From: Nocardia sputorum | GTDB lineage: Bacteria; Actinomycetota; Actinomycetes; Mycobacteriales; Mycobacteriaceae | DNA: 64,000 nucleotides | Assembly (NCBI RefSeq): GCF_027924405.1 | Contig: NZ_AP026978.1 | Span: forward strand, 4,836,001 to 4,900,000 | Direction: 5' to 3' | In this document: positions 1 through 8,412 of the stretch, in pieces | Numbering within the stretch: position 1 is the stretch's first letter | Layout of the letters: the number at the start of each line of letters is the position of its first letter | The notes under the pieces: model-generated | Database searches by the model: none | What the model was told of the DNA's origin: nothing | The model's input: the letters and a program-made list of their open reading frames with translations, nothing else | Translations under genes and position numbers: made by a program

Positions 1-555
1 GCCGAAGATCTCCTGCCACTTGGCCGCGGCCTCCAGCGCCTCACGCTCGTGCCCGAGGCGCAGGCGGGTCTGCACCTCGCCGGACGGGCAGCCGGTCGTC
101 GCGATGATGCCCTCGGCGTACTGGGCGATGATCTCCGCGTCCATGCGCGCCCACTTGCCGAGCTGGCCCTCGATCGAGGCCAGCGAGGAGAGCTTGAACA
201 GGTTGCGCAGGCCGGTCGCGTTCTCGGCGACCATGGTCATGTGGGTGTAGGCCCCGGAGCCGGAGACGTCGTCGCCCTTCTGGCTGGGATCGCCCCACTG
301 CACGCGCTTGGTGTCGAACCGGGAGGCGGGCGCGATGTAGGCCTCGATGCCGATGATCGGCTTGATGTCGTGCTTCTTGGCCGAGTTGTAGAACTCCGAC
401 GCGCCGTACATATTGCCGTGGTCGGTCATCCCGACCGCGTTCATCCCCAGCCGTTTCGCCTCGGTGAACAGTGGCGAGATCTTGGCCGCACCGTCGAGCA
501 TGGAGTACTCGGTGTGGTTGTGCAGATGGACGAACGATCCGGACGAGGCGGCCAA
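1..555 (-). CDS. dnaE: DNA polymerase III alpha subunit, amino-terminal part
   Basis: First 185 codons of the replicative polymerase alpha subunit; the gene continues beyond base 1. The reading begins with a TTG codon at 555, preceded by a strong GGAGGAAGGA Shine-Dalgarno five bases upstream. No ATG or GTG lies near the expected start. Residues about 7-22 read [16 protein letters not shown], the start of the PHP (polymerase and histidinol phosphatase) domain with its metal-binding histidines. These are followed by [13 protein letters not shown] and GIEAYIAP, typical of DnaE1. It synthesises chromosomal DNA; the PHP domain carries proofreading in actinobacterial DnaE1, which is family knowledge. 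The alternative DnaE2 is less likely, because the start matches DnaE1 closely. Confidence 0.93.
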   Translation of the reverse strand, partial: MAASSGSFVHLHNHTEYSMLDGAAKISPLFTEAKRLGMNAVGMTDHGNMYGASEFYNSAKKHDIKPIIGIEAYIAPASRFDTKRVQWGDPSQKGDDVSGSGAYTHMTMVAENATGLRNLFKLSSLASIEGQLGKWARMDAEIIAQYAEGIIATTGCPSGEVQTRLRLGHEREALEAAAKWQEIFG

Positions 556-876
556 GACGGTCCTTCCTCCCAAGGTCTCGACGGGGGTTGGCTGGACCGA
601 TTCTAGGCGGGCCCACCGACCGGTTCGGCACGGCTCGCTGGCGTCGCGCAGGTGCCCGGCGTGTCGGTGAGGATGATCACCGGCGCGTCCTGGCGACTCG
701 CCGTGTGAGCGGCCGATTTCCGCGAGTGTCGGGACTGCACGGAATGCCGCAACCACCGGCCGAGGGCCATGACACGGCGGTACGCTCTGCTTCCCTCCCC
801 GCGACGCTGCCGGGCGCTTCCGGGGACGGACGAGCACGACAGGCAGGATTGTTTTCCCGAAATCGTGGAGGTGTCG
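556..876. other. Intergenic region between dnaE and a secreted-protein gene
   Basis: About 320 bases separate two divergent genes, so promoters of both must lie here. Apart from the dnaE Shine-Dalgarno (561-570) and the GTGGAGGTG Shine-Dalgarno of the next gene (865-873), I see no convincing operator, RNA or coding frame. Confidence 0.4.
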
Positions 877-1314
877 ATGAATTCGACCACAGCACTGTTG
901 ACCGTACCCCTCACCGCGATGGCGGCCATGGTCGCGACGGCCGCGCCCGCGACCGCCGCGCCCGCCGCGTTCGCCACCGTGTACACCCTGGCTCAGGGGC
1001 CGTGCGTGGGTCAGGTGCAGATGTCGGTCAACGGCAACGCCTACCCCAACCAGGCGGCGTTCACCGTGGGCGCGACGCTGGTCGGCACCGGGCCGTGCAC
1101 GCTGCCGATCACGCTGAACTGGCACAACGTCGGCACCGGCCAGGAAGGCACGTTCCAGGTGGTCGCCCAGGGCCCCGGCTACTGGGGCAACAGCAGCCAC
1201 TCCACGCTGTTCGCGCCCGGCATCGGCCAGTTCACCGCGACCGTCACCATCGGCGCGGCGCACTTCCCCGACCCGGGCACCGTCGAGTTCACGGTGCCTC
1301 CGTACCAGGGCTGA
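877..1314 (+). CDS. Small secreted protein of unknown function
   Basis: A 145-residue protein. Residues 1-28 form a signal peptide (hydrophobic core followed by [11 protein letters not shown]), so the mature protein is exported. Two cysteines in GPC repeats (about residues 43 and 74) probably form a disulphide. The mature part is rich in Gly, Thr, Val and aromatic residues, with alternating beta-strand character. The ATG at 877 is chosen because a GTGGAGGTG Shine-Dalgarno lies just upstream; an in-frame ATG at 769 would place the signal sequence internally. Similar small exported proteins are common in Nocardia and mycobacteria. I do not recognise a named family. It stands alone and is followed by a terminator hairpin. 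Confidence 0.75.
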   Translation: MNSTTALLTVPLTAMAAMVATAAPATAAPAAFATVYTLAQGPCVGQVQMSVNGNAYPNQAAFTVGATLVGTGPCTLPITLNWHNVGTGQEGTFQVVAQGPGYWGNSSHSTLFAPGIGQFTATVTIGAAHFPDPGTVEFTVPPYQG

Positions 1315-1325
1315 GACTCCCATAG

Positions 1326-1362
1326 GCGGACCGCGCCCTCGCCCGGCGGCGACGCGGTCCGC
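1326..1362 (+). terminator. Terminator hairpin after the secreted-protein gene
   Basis: Perfect 10-bp arms GCGGACCGCG (1326-1335) and CGCGGTCCGC (1353-1362) with a 17-base loop, 12 bases after the stop codon, with no T-run, as is usual in high-GC actinobacteria. The rest of the gap to 1615 shows no further clear signal. Confidence 0.6.
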
Positions 1363-1615
1363 GCTCGACTCGAACCGGCCGGCTTGTACGGCCGCTGTGG
1401 CGATCGTTTGCCGCGAGCGCTCGATCGCCACCCCGCACCCGATCGCCGGGGACCGCGGCGGCCGGCCACTCTCACCGGCTCCAGCCCCCTCGCGCGACGC
1501 TGTCGCCCGTGCCCGCGCTCGACCGCACGCCGTCTTCGCGCTACACGGCCGCCACCGCCCAGCAACCGATCAGATCGGATAATCAGCCCATGAAACCCCC
1601 GCGCCGCTGCCCGCC

Positions 1616-2812
1616 ATGACCACCGCGCTCGCCGTCGCGGCCACGGCCGCGTTGATCGCCGGTGCGCTGCTGATCTGGTCGCGCACCCGCAGAGTGGTGA
1701 CCACCCCCGCCGAGCGGGCGGTGCATTCGGCGCTGCACATCGCGTCGCTGGCGGCGGTACCGCTGCGGCGCGGGCTCACCGAGCAGTCCGCCCGGGAGGC
1801 GGCGCCGCACCTGCGGGCACTCACCGGGGCCGAGGCGCTCGCGCTGGCCGATCCCGACGGCACCCTGCTGGCCTGGGACGGGCCGCACGCCGAACTGGCC
1901 GAATACTTCGGCGAAGCCGCCGAGCGCGCCGTCGCGGGCGAGCGTCCGGTGCTCGTCGCCGGACCGGGCCGGGGCGAACACGCGGGGCGCACCCTGATCG
2001 CGCAACCGCTGCTGATCGAATCCAACGGCGTGGCCGGCGTCCTGGGCGTGGTGAGCACCGGCCAGCCGGGACCCGGTCGGCTCGGCGCGGTCGCCGAAGT
2101 GGCCCGGTATGCCTGCGGACAGCTCGAGCTGGCCGAACTGGACGCGTCACGGGCCCGGCTGGACCGCGCCGAGGTCCGCGCGCTGCGGGCACAGATCAGC
2201 CCGCACTTCATCTACAACGCGCTGAACACCATCGCCTCGTTCGTCCGCACCGACCCGGCGCGGGCCAGGGAGCTGATCCTCGAATTCGCCGACTTCACCC
2301 GGTACTCCTTCCGGGCCGCGGGCGAATTCACGGTGCTGTCGGACGAGTTGCGCAACATCGAGCGATACCTCGCGCTGGAACGCGCCCGTTTCGGCGACGC
2401 GCTGCAGGTGCGGCTGCGGATCGCGCCCGAGGTGCTCGGGGTGGTCCTGCCCTTTCTGGCGCTGCAGCCGCTGGTGGAGAACGCGGTGCGGCACGGGCTG
2501 GCGGGCACCGCCCACGGCGGCACCGTCAGCATCGTCGCCACCGACGCGGGCACCGACTGCGTGATCAGCGTCGAGGACGATGGCGTCGGCATGGACCCGG
2601 ACCTCCTGCGCTCCGGCGCGCTGGACGCCGTCGACGCCGGGACGGGCCCCGCCGGGTCCGGAGAGGCCGCCCACGTCGGACTGGCCAACGTCGACGACCG
2701 ATTGCGCGCGGCCTTCGGCGACGACTACGGGTTGGTCGTGGAAACCGCCCCCGGCGCGGGGACAAAGGTCAGCTTGCGCGTTCCCAAATTCCGCGCGGGC
2801 ATCCGGCCGTGA
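1616..2812 (+). CDS. LytS-type sensor histidine kinase
   Basis: A 398-residue membrane kinase. One N-terminal membrane segment (about residues 4-22) is followed by a GAF-like sensory region (about 40-175) and a His_kinase/HATPase_c module. The phospho-acceptor is in QISPHFIYNALN (His about 197), the LytS/YehU signature. The N box is QPLVENAVRHG (about 284-294), the G1 box DDGVGMD (about 321-327), and GLANVDDRL follows. It is transcribed with the LytTR response regulator that follows, and the pair sits at the head of a carboxylate-symporter/acs cluster. It therefore probably senses a carbon acid or its flux and controls uptake; the ligand is inferred from context only. Confidence 0.9.
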   Translation: MTTALAVAATAALIAGALLIWSRTRRVVTTPAERAVHSALHIASLAAVPLRRGLTEQSAREAAPHLRALTGAEALALADPDGTLLAWDGPHAELAEYFGEAAERAVAGERPVLVAGPGRGEHAGRTLIAQPLLIESNGVAGVLGVVSTGQPGPGRLGAVAEVARYACGQLELAELDASRARLDRAEVRALRAQISPHFIYNALNTIASFVRTDPARARELILEFADFTRYSFRAAGEFTVLSDELRNIERYLALERARFGDALQVRLRIAPEVLGVVLPFLALQPLVENAVRHGLAGTAHGGTVSIVATDAGTDCVISVEDDGVGMDPDLLRSGALDAVDAGTGPAGSGEAAHVGLANVDDRLRAAFGDDYGLVVETAPGAGTKVSLRVPKFRAGIRP

Positions 2813-2894
2813 AATCGGCGCACGCGACACCCTCGACCCGGGCGCGTGCCGCCCGGTCGGCGGTCCGGCACGGGAGCTTTACGATGGTGCGATT

Positions 2895-3692
2895 GTGACC
2901 CGCGTTACCGGCAAGCCGGCGGGCGCGCTGCGCGTGCTCGCCGTGGACGACGAGAAACCCGCTCTGGACGAGCTGGTGTATCTGCTGCGCGCGCGGACCG
3001 AGATCGGGGAGATCCACGCGGCGGGCGATGCCACCAGCGCGCTGCGGGTGCTGCGCGCCCACCCCGTCGACGCGGTCTTCCTGGACATCAACATGCCCGG
3101 CCTGGACGGCATGGAACTGGCGGGCATCCTCTCGGAGTTCGCCAATCCGCCCGCCGTGGTCTTCGTGACCGCGCACGACGACCGGGCGATCGCCGCGTTC
3201 GATCTGGGCGCGGTGGACTACCTGCTCAAACCGCTGCGCGAGGCCCGGCTCGCCGAGGCGGTGCGACGGATCGCGGCGGCCCGCAGCGCGCCGCACCAGC
3301 CCGCCGCCGACGCGCGCGCCGACCCGAGCGAGGTCATCCCGGTGGAGCTGGGCGGGGTGACGACGCTGGTGCCGAGATCGAGCGTGAGCTGGGTGGAAGC
3401 CGACGGAGACTACGCGCGGCTACACACGAGCGGCGGGTCGCATCTGGTGCGGATCCCGTTGTCGGCGTTGGAAGCACGCTGGCACGACGCGGGCTTCTTG
3501 CGCGTGCACCGCTCGTATCTGGTGGCGCTGCGGTTGGTCACCGGGCTGCGCACGGTGGGTTCCGGCACTGTGGTGTGCCTGCGCGCCGAGGGCGACGCGC
3601 GAGCGGTCGAACTGCCGGTGAGCCGACGACAGGTGCGCGAGCTGAAACAGCGGCTGGTGCACCGGCCTAGGCAACACTGGGGCAATCAGTGA
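2895..3692 (+). CDS. LytTR-family response regulator
   Basis: A 265-residue response regulator. The receiver domain (about 12-120) has the acidic pair in VDDE, the phosphorylated Asp in VFLDINMPG (Asp about 64), Thr about 92 and Lys about 112 in YLLKP. The C-terminal LytTR DNA-binding domain spans about 147-258, with the conserved VEADGDYARLHT and FLRVHRSYLV stretches. The GTG at 2895 is the only sensible start in this frame; its Shine-Dalgarno is weak. It is the partner of the upstream kinase. Its stop overlaps the GTG of the next gene (GTGA), so the following membrane protein is translationally coupled. Likely targets are the symporter and acs genes downstream (inference). Confidence 0.9.
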   Translation: MTRVTGKPAGALRVLAVDDEKPALDELVYLLRARTEIGEIHAAGDATSALRVLRAHPVDAVFLDINMPGLDGMELAGILSEFANPPAVVFVTAHDDRAIAAFDLGAVDYLLKPLREARLAEAVRRIAAARSAPHQPAADARADPSEVIPVELGGVTTLVPRSSVSWVEADGDYARLHTSGGSHLVRIPLSALEARWHDAGFLRVHRSYLVALRLVTGLRTVGSGTVVCLRAEGDARAVELPVSRRQVRELKQRLVHRPRQHWGNQ

Positions 3693-4045
3693 CCACGCCG
3701 CAGCGCCGGCGCGTGGTGCTCTCCGAGCGACGGGGCGCACGCCGGGTGCGCACGCGCGTGGAGGTCGCCGAGCAGACCGAATTCGGCGAAGCGCTCATCG
3801 GCGGCCTCATCCGCGCGCAACTCGGGCTGGCGCTGCGCGTGGGCCTGGTGACGATCGCGCTGCTGTGCGCGCTGCCGGTGCTGTTCCGCACCGGCTCGAT
3901 CGGATCGATGACGGTGCTGGGCATCCGTTTGCCGTGGCTGCTGCTCGGCGGCGCGGTATACCCGTTGCTGTTCCTGGTCGGCCGCACCTACGTGCGCTTG
4001 GCCGAACGCAACGAACAGGATTTCCTCGAACTGGCCGAGGACTGA
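3689..4045 (+). CDS. Small two-helix membrane protein, DUF485-like partner of the symporter
   Basis: A 118-residue protein starting at GTG 3689, four bases overlapped with the regulator stop. An arginine-rich cytoplasmic N-terminus is followed by two membrane helices (about 46-66 and 77-97) and an acidic C-terminal tail (RLAERNEQDFLELAED). Layout, size and position before a sodium/solute symporter match the DUF485 (YjcH) type accessory proteins that accompany ActP transporters. The real DUF485 gene for the second symporter lies at 6371, so this would be the counterpart for the first. Sequence identity to DUF485 is not obvious by eye, so the family assignment is an inference from architecture and context. 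Confidence 0.75.
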   Translation: MTTPQRRRVVLSERRGARRVRTRVEVAEQTEFGEALIGGLIRAQLGLALRVGLVTIALLCALPVLFRTGSIGSMTVLGIRLPWLLLGGAVYPLLFLVGRTYVRLAERNEQDFLELAED

Positions 4046-4225
4046 CCGTGCACCCGGCCCGAACTCATCCCGCGGCACGGACGCCCGGTTCCGCCCGCCC
4101 GCACATGGCCCGTGCCGATCCGTGCCCTCCGGCCGGCGCGCGGGAGTCCCGGCCACCCACCCGGAACCGGTGGACCCGGAGCCCGTCACGATCCTCATTG
4201 GGCGCGTCGACCACACCGGTGACCA

Positions 4226-4409
4226 GGGCCGCATCGCATACCGAACCGTCCCACTCGCCCACCGGCCGAAACGTCCCCAGGACCCAGGTAACGCGCGGAT
4301 CCAGCCAACCCGCCCAGAGGTGCGCCCCGACGTCGGGCACGACGTCCACGCCGCCGCGGGCCGCATCGCACAACGAACCGTTGCGCTCGCCCACCGGTCG
4401 AGATGTCGC
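4226..4409. repeat. Pair of imperfect 52-bp direct repeats in a 412-bp intra-cluster gap
   Basis: Copy 1 (4226-4277) and copy 2 (4358-4409) both begin GGGCCGCATCGCA and share ACTCGCCCACCGG-like cores; by hand alignment 43 of 52 positions match, offset 132 bases. They sit between the small membrane protein and the symporter gene (4046-4457), where no convincing gene is seen. Nothing else in the gap is recognisable except the symporter Shine-Dalgarno GGAGG at 4444-4448. They may be copies of a dispersed intergenic repeat of this lineage (inference). Confidence 0.6.
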
Positions 4410-4457
4410 GGGGGCGTACCGCGCCGATCCGTCCGGCTCGCCCGGAGGCACGCCGTG

Positions 4458-6209
4458 ATGCCGGGCACGGCTCCCGCGCTGACGGTGGCGGCGCTGGTGC
4501 TCGCGGCGCTGGCGACGGTCGCGATCGGCGCGTACGGCGTGCGCCTCGCCCGCACCACGTCGGATTTCCTCGTCGCTTCGCGCAGCGTGGGGCCGCGCTG
4601 GAACGCCGCCGCGATCTCCGGCGAATACCTCTCGGCTGCCTCGTTCCTCGGCGTGGCCGGGTTGATCGCGAAGTACGGCGCCGACGCGCTGTGGTACCCG
4701 GTGGGCTTCACCGCCGGGTACCTGGCGCTGCTGCTGTTCGTCGCCGCCCCGCTGCGCCGCTCCGGCGCGTACACGGTGCCCGACTTCGCCGAATTCCGGC
4801 TGGGCTCAGTGCGTTTGCGAAGACTCGCGGCCACCGTCGTGGTGCTCATCTGCGCGGTGTATCTCATCCCGCAGTTCCAAGGGGCCGGGTTGACGCTGCA
4901 CATCCTGCTCGGTGTTCCGGACTGGGTGGGCGCGGTGGCGGTGGGCGCGATCGTGATCGCCAACGTGGTCGGCGGCGGGATGCGCTCGATCACCCTGGTC
5001 CAGGCGTTCCAGTACTGGTTGAAGCTGACAGCGGTGGCGCTGCCCGCGCTGGTGCTGCTCGGGCACTTCCTGGCCGACGAGCGCGAGCTGGGCGCGCCCG
5101 CCCCGCCGGTAGTGTCCGAGCGCACCACCGTCGACGTGACCACCGACGTGGTGGTGCGGGTCGGCGCGCCGCAGCGTGTCTCGATCACCGGAACCCTGGA
5201 CGAGCACGTGGTCGACGGCCCGGTGCCGTTGGCACCCGGCACGCACGAGCTGGCGGCGGGAACGAGGTTGGTGCTCGAGGCGGGGGCGGCGGTGCCGGTG
5301 GTGGCGGGCGCACCTGCCGACGGCGCGGGCTGGCTGGCGCCCGGCCGCGGCTTGGGCGGACCGCATCCGACCTACCAGGTGTATTCGCTGATCCTCGCGA
5401 CCTTCCTCGGCACCATGGGTCTGCCGCACGTGCTGGTGCGTTTCTACACCAACCCGGACGGGCGGGCCGCGCGCGCGACCGCGCTCGCGGTGATCGGTCT
5501 GGTCGGGCTGTTCTACCTGTTCCCCGTCCTGCTGGGCGTGTTCGCCCGGCTGTACGTGCCACAGTTGCTGATCACGGGGACCAGCGACGCCGCGGTGGTG
5601 CTGCTGCCCGGGTCGGTGGTGGCCGGGCTGCCGGGCCAGTTGCTCGCGGCGCTGGCCGCAGCCGGCGCGATCGCCGCCTTCCTGTCCACCTCGTCGGGAC
5701 TGCTGGTGAGCATCGCGGGCGTGCTCAGCACCGACATGCTGCGCGGGCGGATCCGGGACTTCCGCACCGCGGCCCTGGTCGCGGGCTCGGTACCGCTGGC
5801 GCTGTCGCTGACGGTGGTGTCGCTGGATCTGTCCCGCACCGTCGGCCTGGCCTTCGCGGTGGCCGCCTCCACGCTGTGCCCGCTGCTGGTGCTGGGCATC
5901 TGGTGGCGCGGGCTGACCGCGACGGGCGCGGCGGCCGGTCTGATCGCCGGCGGCCTCGCCGCGGGCACCGCCACCGCCGTCTCGGTGACCGGCGGATTCT
6001 CCGACGAGGTCGCGGACGGCTGGCCCGCGGCGCTGCTCGGCTATCCGGCGGCGATCAGCGTGCCGCTGGCGTTCGCCACCATGGTGCTGGTCAGCTCGGT
6101 CACCCGGGGACTGGAGACCAGGACGGTGAGCCGGATCTTCGTCCGGATGCACGCGCCCGAGCGACTGGGCATGGGTGCCGATCGCGAGCGCAGTCTGCGC
6201 TCGGACTGA
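4458..6209 (+). CDS. Sodium:solute symporter family transporter with extracytoplasmic insert
   Basis: A 583-residue, roughly 13-helix SSS-family permease, probably importing acetate or a related monocarboxylate with a cation. Family features are FLVASRSVGPRWNAAAISGE (sodium-site region near residue 35), YLSAASFLGVAG, and GTMGLPHVLVRFYT near residue 320. Unlike its neighbour at 6724 it has a roughly 95-residue non-membrane insert (about 205-300) rich in Val, Thr and Pro. The insert reads as beta-strands and should face outside. ATG 4458 is chosen; an adjacent in-frame GTG at 4455 is equally served by GGAGG at 4444-4448. It lies downstream of the two-component genes and a DUF485-like protein, which argues for regulated carboxylate uptake. 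The exact substrate is unknown. Confidence 0.88.
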   Translation: MPGTAPALTVAALVLAALATVAIGAYGVRLARTTSDFLVASRSVGPRWNAAAISGEYLSAASFLGVAGLIAKYGADALWYPVGFTAGYLALLLFVAAPLRRSGAYTVPDFAEFRLGSVRLRRLAATVVVLICAVYLIPQFQGAGLTLHILLGVPDWVGAVAVGAIVIANVVGGGMRSITLVQAFQYWLKLTAVALPALVLLGHFLADERELGAPAPPVVSERTTVDVTTDVVVRVGAPQRVSITGTLDEHVVDGPVPLAPGTHELAAGTRLVLEAGAAVPVVAGAPADGAGWLAPGRGLGGPHPTYQVYSLILATFLGTMGLPHVLVRFYTNPDGRAARATALAVIGLVGLFYLFPVLLGVFARLYVPQLLITGTSDAAVVLLPGSVVAGLPGQLLAALAAAGAIAAFLSTSSGLLVSIAGVLSTDMLRGRIRDFRTAALVAGSVPLALSLTVVSLDLSRTVGLAFAVAASTLCPLLVLGIWWRGLTATGAAAGLIAGGLAAGTATAVSVTGGFSDEVADGWPAALLGYPAAISVPLAFATMVLVSSVTRGLETRTVSRIFVRMHAPERLGMGADRERSLRSD

Positions 6210-6284
6210 CCAGGGACCGCACCGCGGGCCGACCGTTCGTCGCGCGGTATCGACCGCTCACCGCAGATTCGGACACCTTCATGG

Positions 6285-6300
6285 AGTGACCCACACCACA
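6285..6300. promoter_or_regulatory. CRP/GlxR-like site upstream of the DUF485-actP-acs unit
   Basis: AGTGACCCACACCACA matches 8 of 10 defined bases of the CRP consensus TGTGA-N6-TCACA. It lies 86 bases before the DUF485 start. cAMP-CRP or GlxR control of acetate uptake and acs is known in corynebacteria and mycobacteria; use of this site is an inference. Confidence 0.4.
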
Positions 6301-6322
6301 GCCTACTGGCGCACCCCGGGAC

Positions 6323-6350
6323 TGGCTTACCGTCCTCGAGAAGTAAGCCA
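6323..6350. promoter_or_regulatory. Perfect inverted repeat, operator candidate
   Basis: Arms TGGCTTAC (6323-6330) and GTAAGCCA (6343-6350) with a 12-base centre, ending 20 bases before the DUF485 start codon. The position suits an operator or a 5'-UTR hairpin. The LytTR regulator encoded at 2895 is an obvious candidate binder, though LytTR sites are more often direct repeats. Confidence 0.4.
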
Positions 6351-6370
6351 CGTCACTTGGTAGGACCATC

Positions 6371-6727
6371 ATGACCAGTACCGAACTCGACGACACCGCC
6401 CCGCGGCGAGCGCCGAGCGCAGCAGAATTCGCCGAAGTCCAGGCGAGCCCCCAATTCCAGGAACTGCGAATGCGCTTGCGTCACTTCGTGTTTCCGATGA
6501 CCGCGTTGTTCCTGCTCTGGTATCTCGGTTACGTCCTGCTCGGCGCGTACGCCCACGACTTCATGAGCCACCCGGTGTTCGGCAACGTCAACGTCGGATT
6601 GCTGCTCGGCCTCGGCCAATTCGTCTCCACCTTCGCCATCACCGCGCTCTACGTCCGGTTCGCCAACCGGGAACTGGATCCGCGCGCGGCGAAGATCCGT
6701 GGCTACCTCGAGGGAGAACGCGCGTGA
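6371..6727 (+). CDS. DUF485 (YjcH-like) membrane protein
   Basis: A 118-residue protein with two membrane helices (about 40-62 and 75-97) in the typical DUF485 pattern: RMRLRHFVFPMTALFLLWYL, then GNVNVGLLLGLGQFVSTFAI and YVRFANRELDP. DUF485 proteins are encoded directly before ActP acetate permeases and are thought to act with them. Its stop overlaps the GTG of the symporter gene (GTGA at 6724-6727), giving tight coupling. It starts the second transcriptional half of the cluster, with a CRP-like site and an inverted repeat upstream. Confidence 0.92.
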   Translation: MTSTELDDTAPRRAPSAAEFAEVQASPQFQELRMRLRHFVFPMTALFLLWYLGYVLLGAYAHDFMSHPVFGNVNVGLLLGLGQFVSTFAITALYVRFANRELDPRAAKIRGYLEGERA

Positions 6728-8361
6728 ACACCGTGCACACCTACGCCGCCGCCGCGACGGTCGGCAACCCGGTCGCGAATATCGCCATCTTCGGCGTCTT
6801 CGTCGTGTTCACCATGATCGTGGTGATCCGGGCCAGCCGGAACAACGCCACCGCCGCCGACTACTTCACCGGCGGGCGCGGCTTCTCCGGCCCGCAGAAC
6901 GGCGTCGCCATCGCGGGCGACTATCTCTCGGCCGCGAGCTTCCTCGGCATCGCGGGCGCCATCGCGGTCTACGGCTACGACGGATTCCTCTACTCCATCG
7001 GATTCCTCGTCGCCTGGCTGGTCGCGCTGTTGCTGGTCGCCGAGATGCTGCGCAACACCGGCAAATTCACCATGGCCGACGTGCTGAGCTTCCGGCTGAA
7101 GGAAGGCCCGGTGCGCACCGCCGCCGCGCTGTCCACGCTCACGGTGTCGCTGTTCTACCTGCTCGCTCAGATGGCGGGCGCGGGCGGGCTCGTCGCGTTG
7201 CTGCTGGACATCTCCGATAAGACCGGACAGTCCGTCGTGATCGCCGTCGTCGGTGTGTTGATGATCGTGTACGTGCTGGTCGGCGGCATGAAGGGCACCA
7301 CGTGGGTGCAGATCATCAAGGCCGTGCTGCTGATCGTGGGCGCGGCGCTGATGACCGTCATGGTGTTCGCCAAGTTCGGTTTCAACGTCTCCGACATCCT
7401 CGGTTCCGCGCAGGAAGCCGTCTCCGAGTCGTCGAACAAGGCCGTCGCCGCGCGTGACGTCCTCGCCCCCGGCGCGCAGTACGGCGGCAGTGAGACCTCG
7501 AAGCTCAACTTCCTGTCCCTCGGTCTGGCGTTGGTGCTCGGCACCGCGGGGCTGCCGCACGTGCTGATGCGCTTCTACACCGTGCCCACCGCCAAAGAGG
7601 CGCGGCGCTCGGTGGTCTGGGCGATCGGCCTGATCGGCGCGTTCTACCTGTTCACCCTGGTGCTGGGCTACGGCGCGGCGGCGATCGTCGGGCCGGACCG
7701 CATCCTGGCGGCCGCGGGCGGGCAGAATTCGGCGGCGCCGCTGCTGGCCTTCGAGCTGGGCGGCGTGGTGCTGCTCGGCGTGATCTCCGCGGTCGCCTTC
7801 GCCACCATTCTCGCGGTGGTCGCGGGCCTGACCATCACCGCGTCGGCGTCGTTCGCCCACGACATCTACGCCAACGTCATCAAGCGCGGCAAAGCCGGTG
7901 AGCGCGAACAGGTCCAGGTCTCCCGGATCACCGCGGTGGTGATCGGCGTGCTGGCCATCGCCCTGGGCATCCTGGCGAACGGCCAGAACGTCGCCTTCCT
8001 GGTGGCGCTGGCGTTCGCGGTCGCCGCGTCGGCGAACCTGCCGACCATCCTGTACTCGCTGTTCTGGCGGCGGTTCAACACCACCGGTGCGCTGTGGAGC
8101 ATGTACGGCGGCCTGATCTCGACGATCGTGCTGATCGTGTTCTCCCCCGCGGTCTCCGGTACCAAGACCGCCATGCTGCCCGGCATGGACTTCGACTGGT
8201 TCCCGCTGTCCAACCCGGGCATCGTGTCCATCCCGTTGGCGTTCCTGCTCGGCGTGCTCGGAACCTTCGTCGGCGGCAGGTCCGAGGACCCGGCCAAGGC
8301 GGCGGAGATGGAGGTCCGCTCGCTCACCGGCGTCGGCGCGGAGAAGGCGGTGGTGCACTGA
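6724..8361 (+). CDS. actP: Cation/acetate symporter, ActP/MctC type
   Basis: A 545-residue SSS-family permease that imports acetate and probably other short monocarboxylates (pyruvate, propionate) with a cation. It shows FTGGRGFSGPQNGVAIAGDY, YLSAASFLGIAG, YVLVGGMKGTTWVQI and GTAGLPHVLMRFYTVP, all characteristic of ActP/MctC. About 13 membrane helices are expected. The start is GTG 6724, overlapping the DUF485 stop. The acs gene follows after 51 bases, so imported acetate would be activated at once. It is paralogous to the transporter at 4458 but lacks that protein's extracellular insert. Confidence 0.9.
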   Translation: MNTVHTYAAAATVGNPVANIAIFGVFVVFTMIVVIRASRNNATAADYFTGGRGFSGPQNGVAIAGDYLSAASFLGIAGAIAVYGYDGFLYSIGFLVAWLVALLLVAEMLRNTGKFTMADVLSFRLKEGPVRTAAALSTLTVSLFYLLAQMAGAGGLVALLLDISDKTGQSVVIAVVGVLMIVYVLVGGMKGTTWVQIIKAVLLIVGAALMTVMVFAKFGFNVSDILGSAQEAVSESSNKAVAARDVLAPGAQYGGSETSKLNFLSLGLALVLGTAGLPHVLMRFYTVPTAKEARRSVVWAIGLIGAFYLFTLVLGYGAAAIVGPDRILAAAGGQNSAAPLLAFELGGVVLLGVISAVAFATILAVVAGLTITASASFAHDIYANVIKRGKAGEREQVQVSRITAVVIGVLAIALGILANGQNVAFLVALAFAVAASANLPTILYSLFWRRFNTTGALWSMYGGLISTIVLIVFSPAVSGTKTAMLPGMDFDWFPLSNPGIVSIPLAFLLGVLGTFVGGRSEDPAKAAEMEVRSLTGVGAEKAVVH

Positions 8362-8412
8362 TCGTCGCCCGGCATACCTCGCCCCCCTTGCTCTTTCGTT
8401 AGGAGATCTCGC

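Noticed and set aside
603..986. Reverse-strand ORF upstream of dnaE
   Set aside because: It covers the signal-peptide region of the forward secreted-protein gene and has the Ala/Val composition of an antisense shadow; no initiation signal.
3686..5242. Reverse-strand 518-codon frame opposite the small membrane protein and symporter
   Set aside because: Ser/Thr/Arg-rich shadow frame; the forward genes have clear transporter motifs and Shine-Dalgarno sequences.
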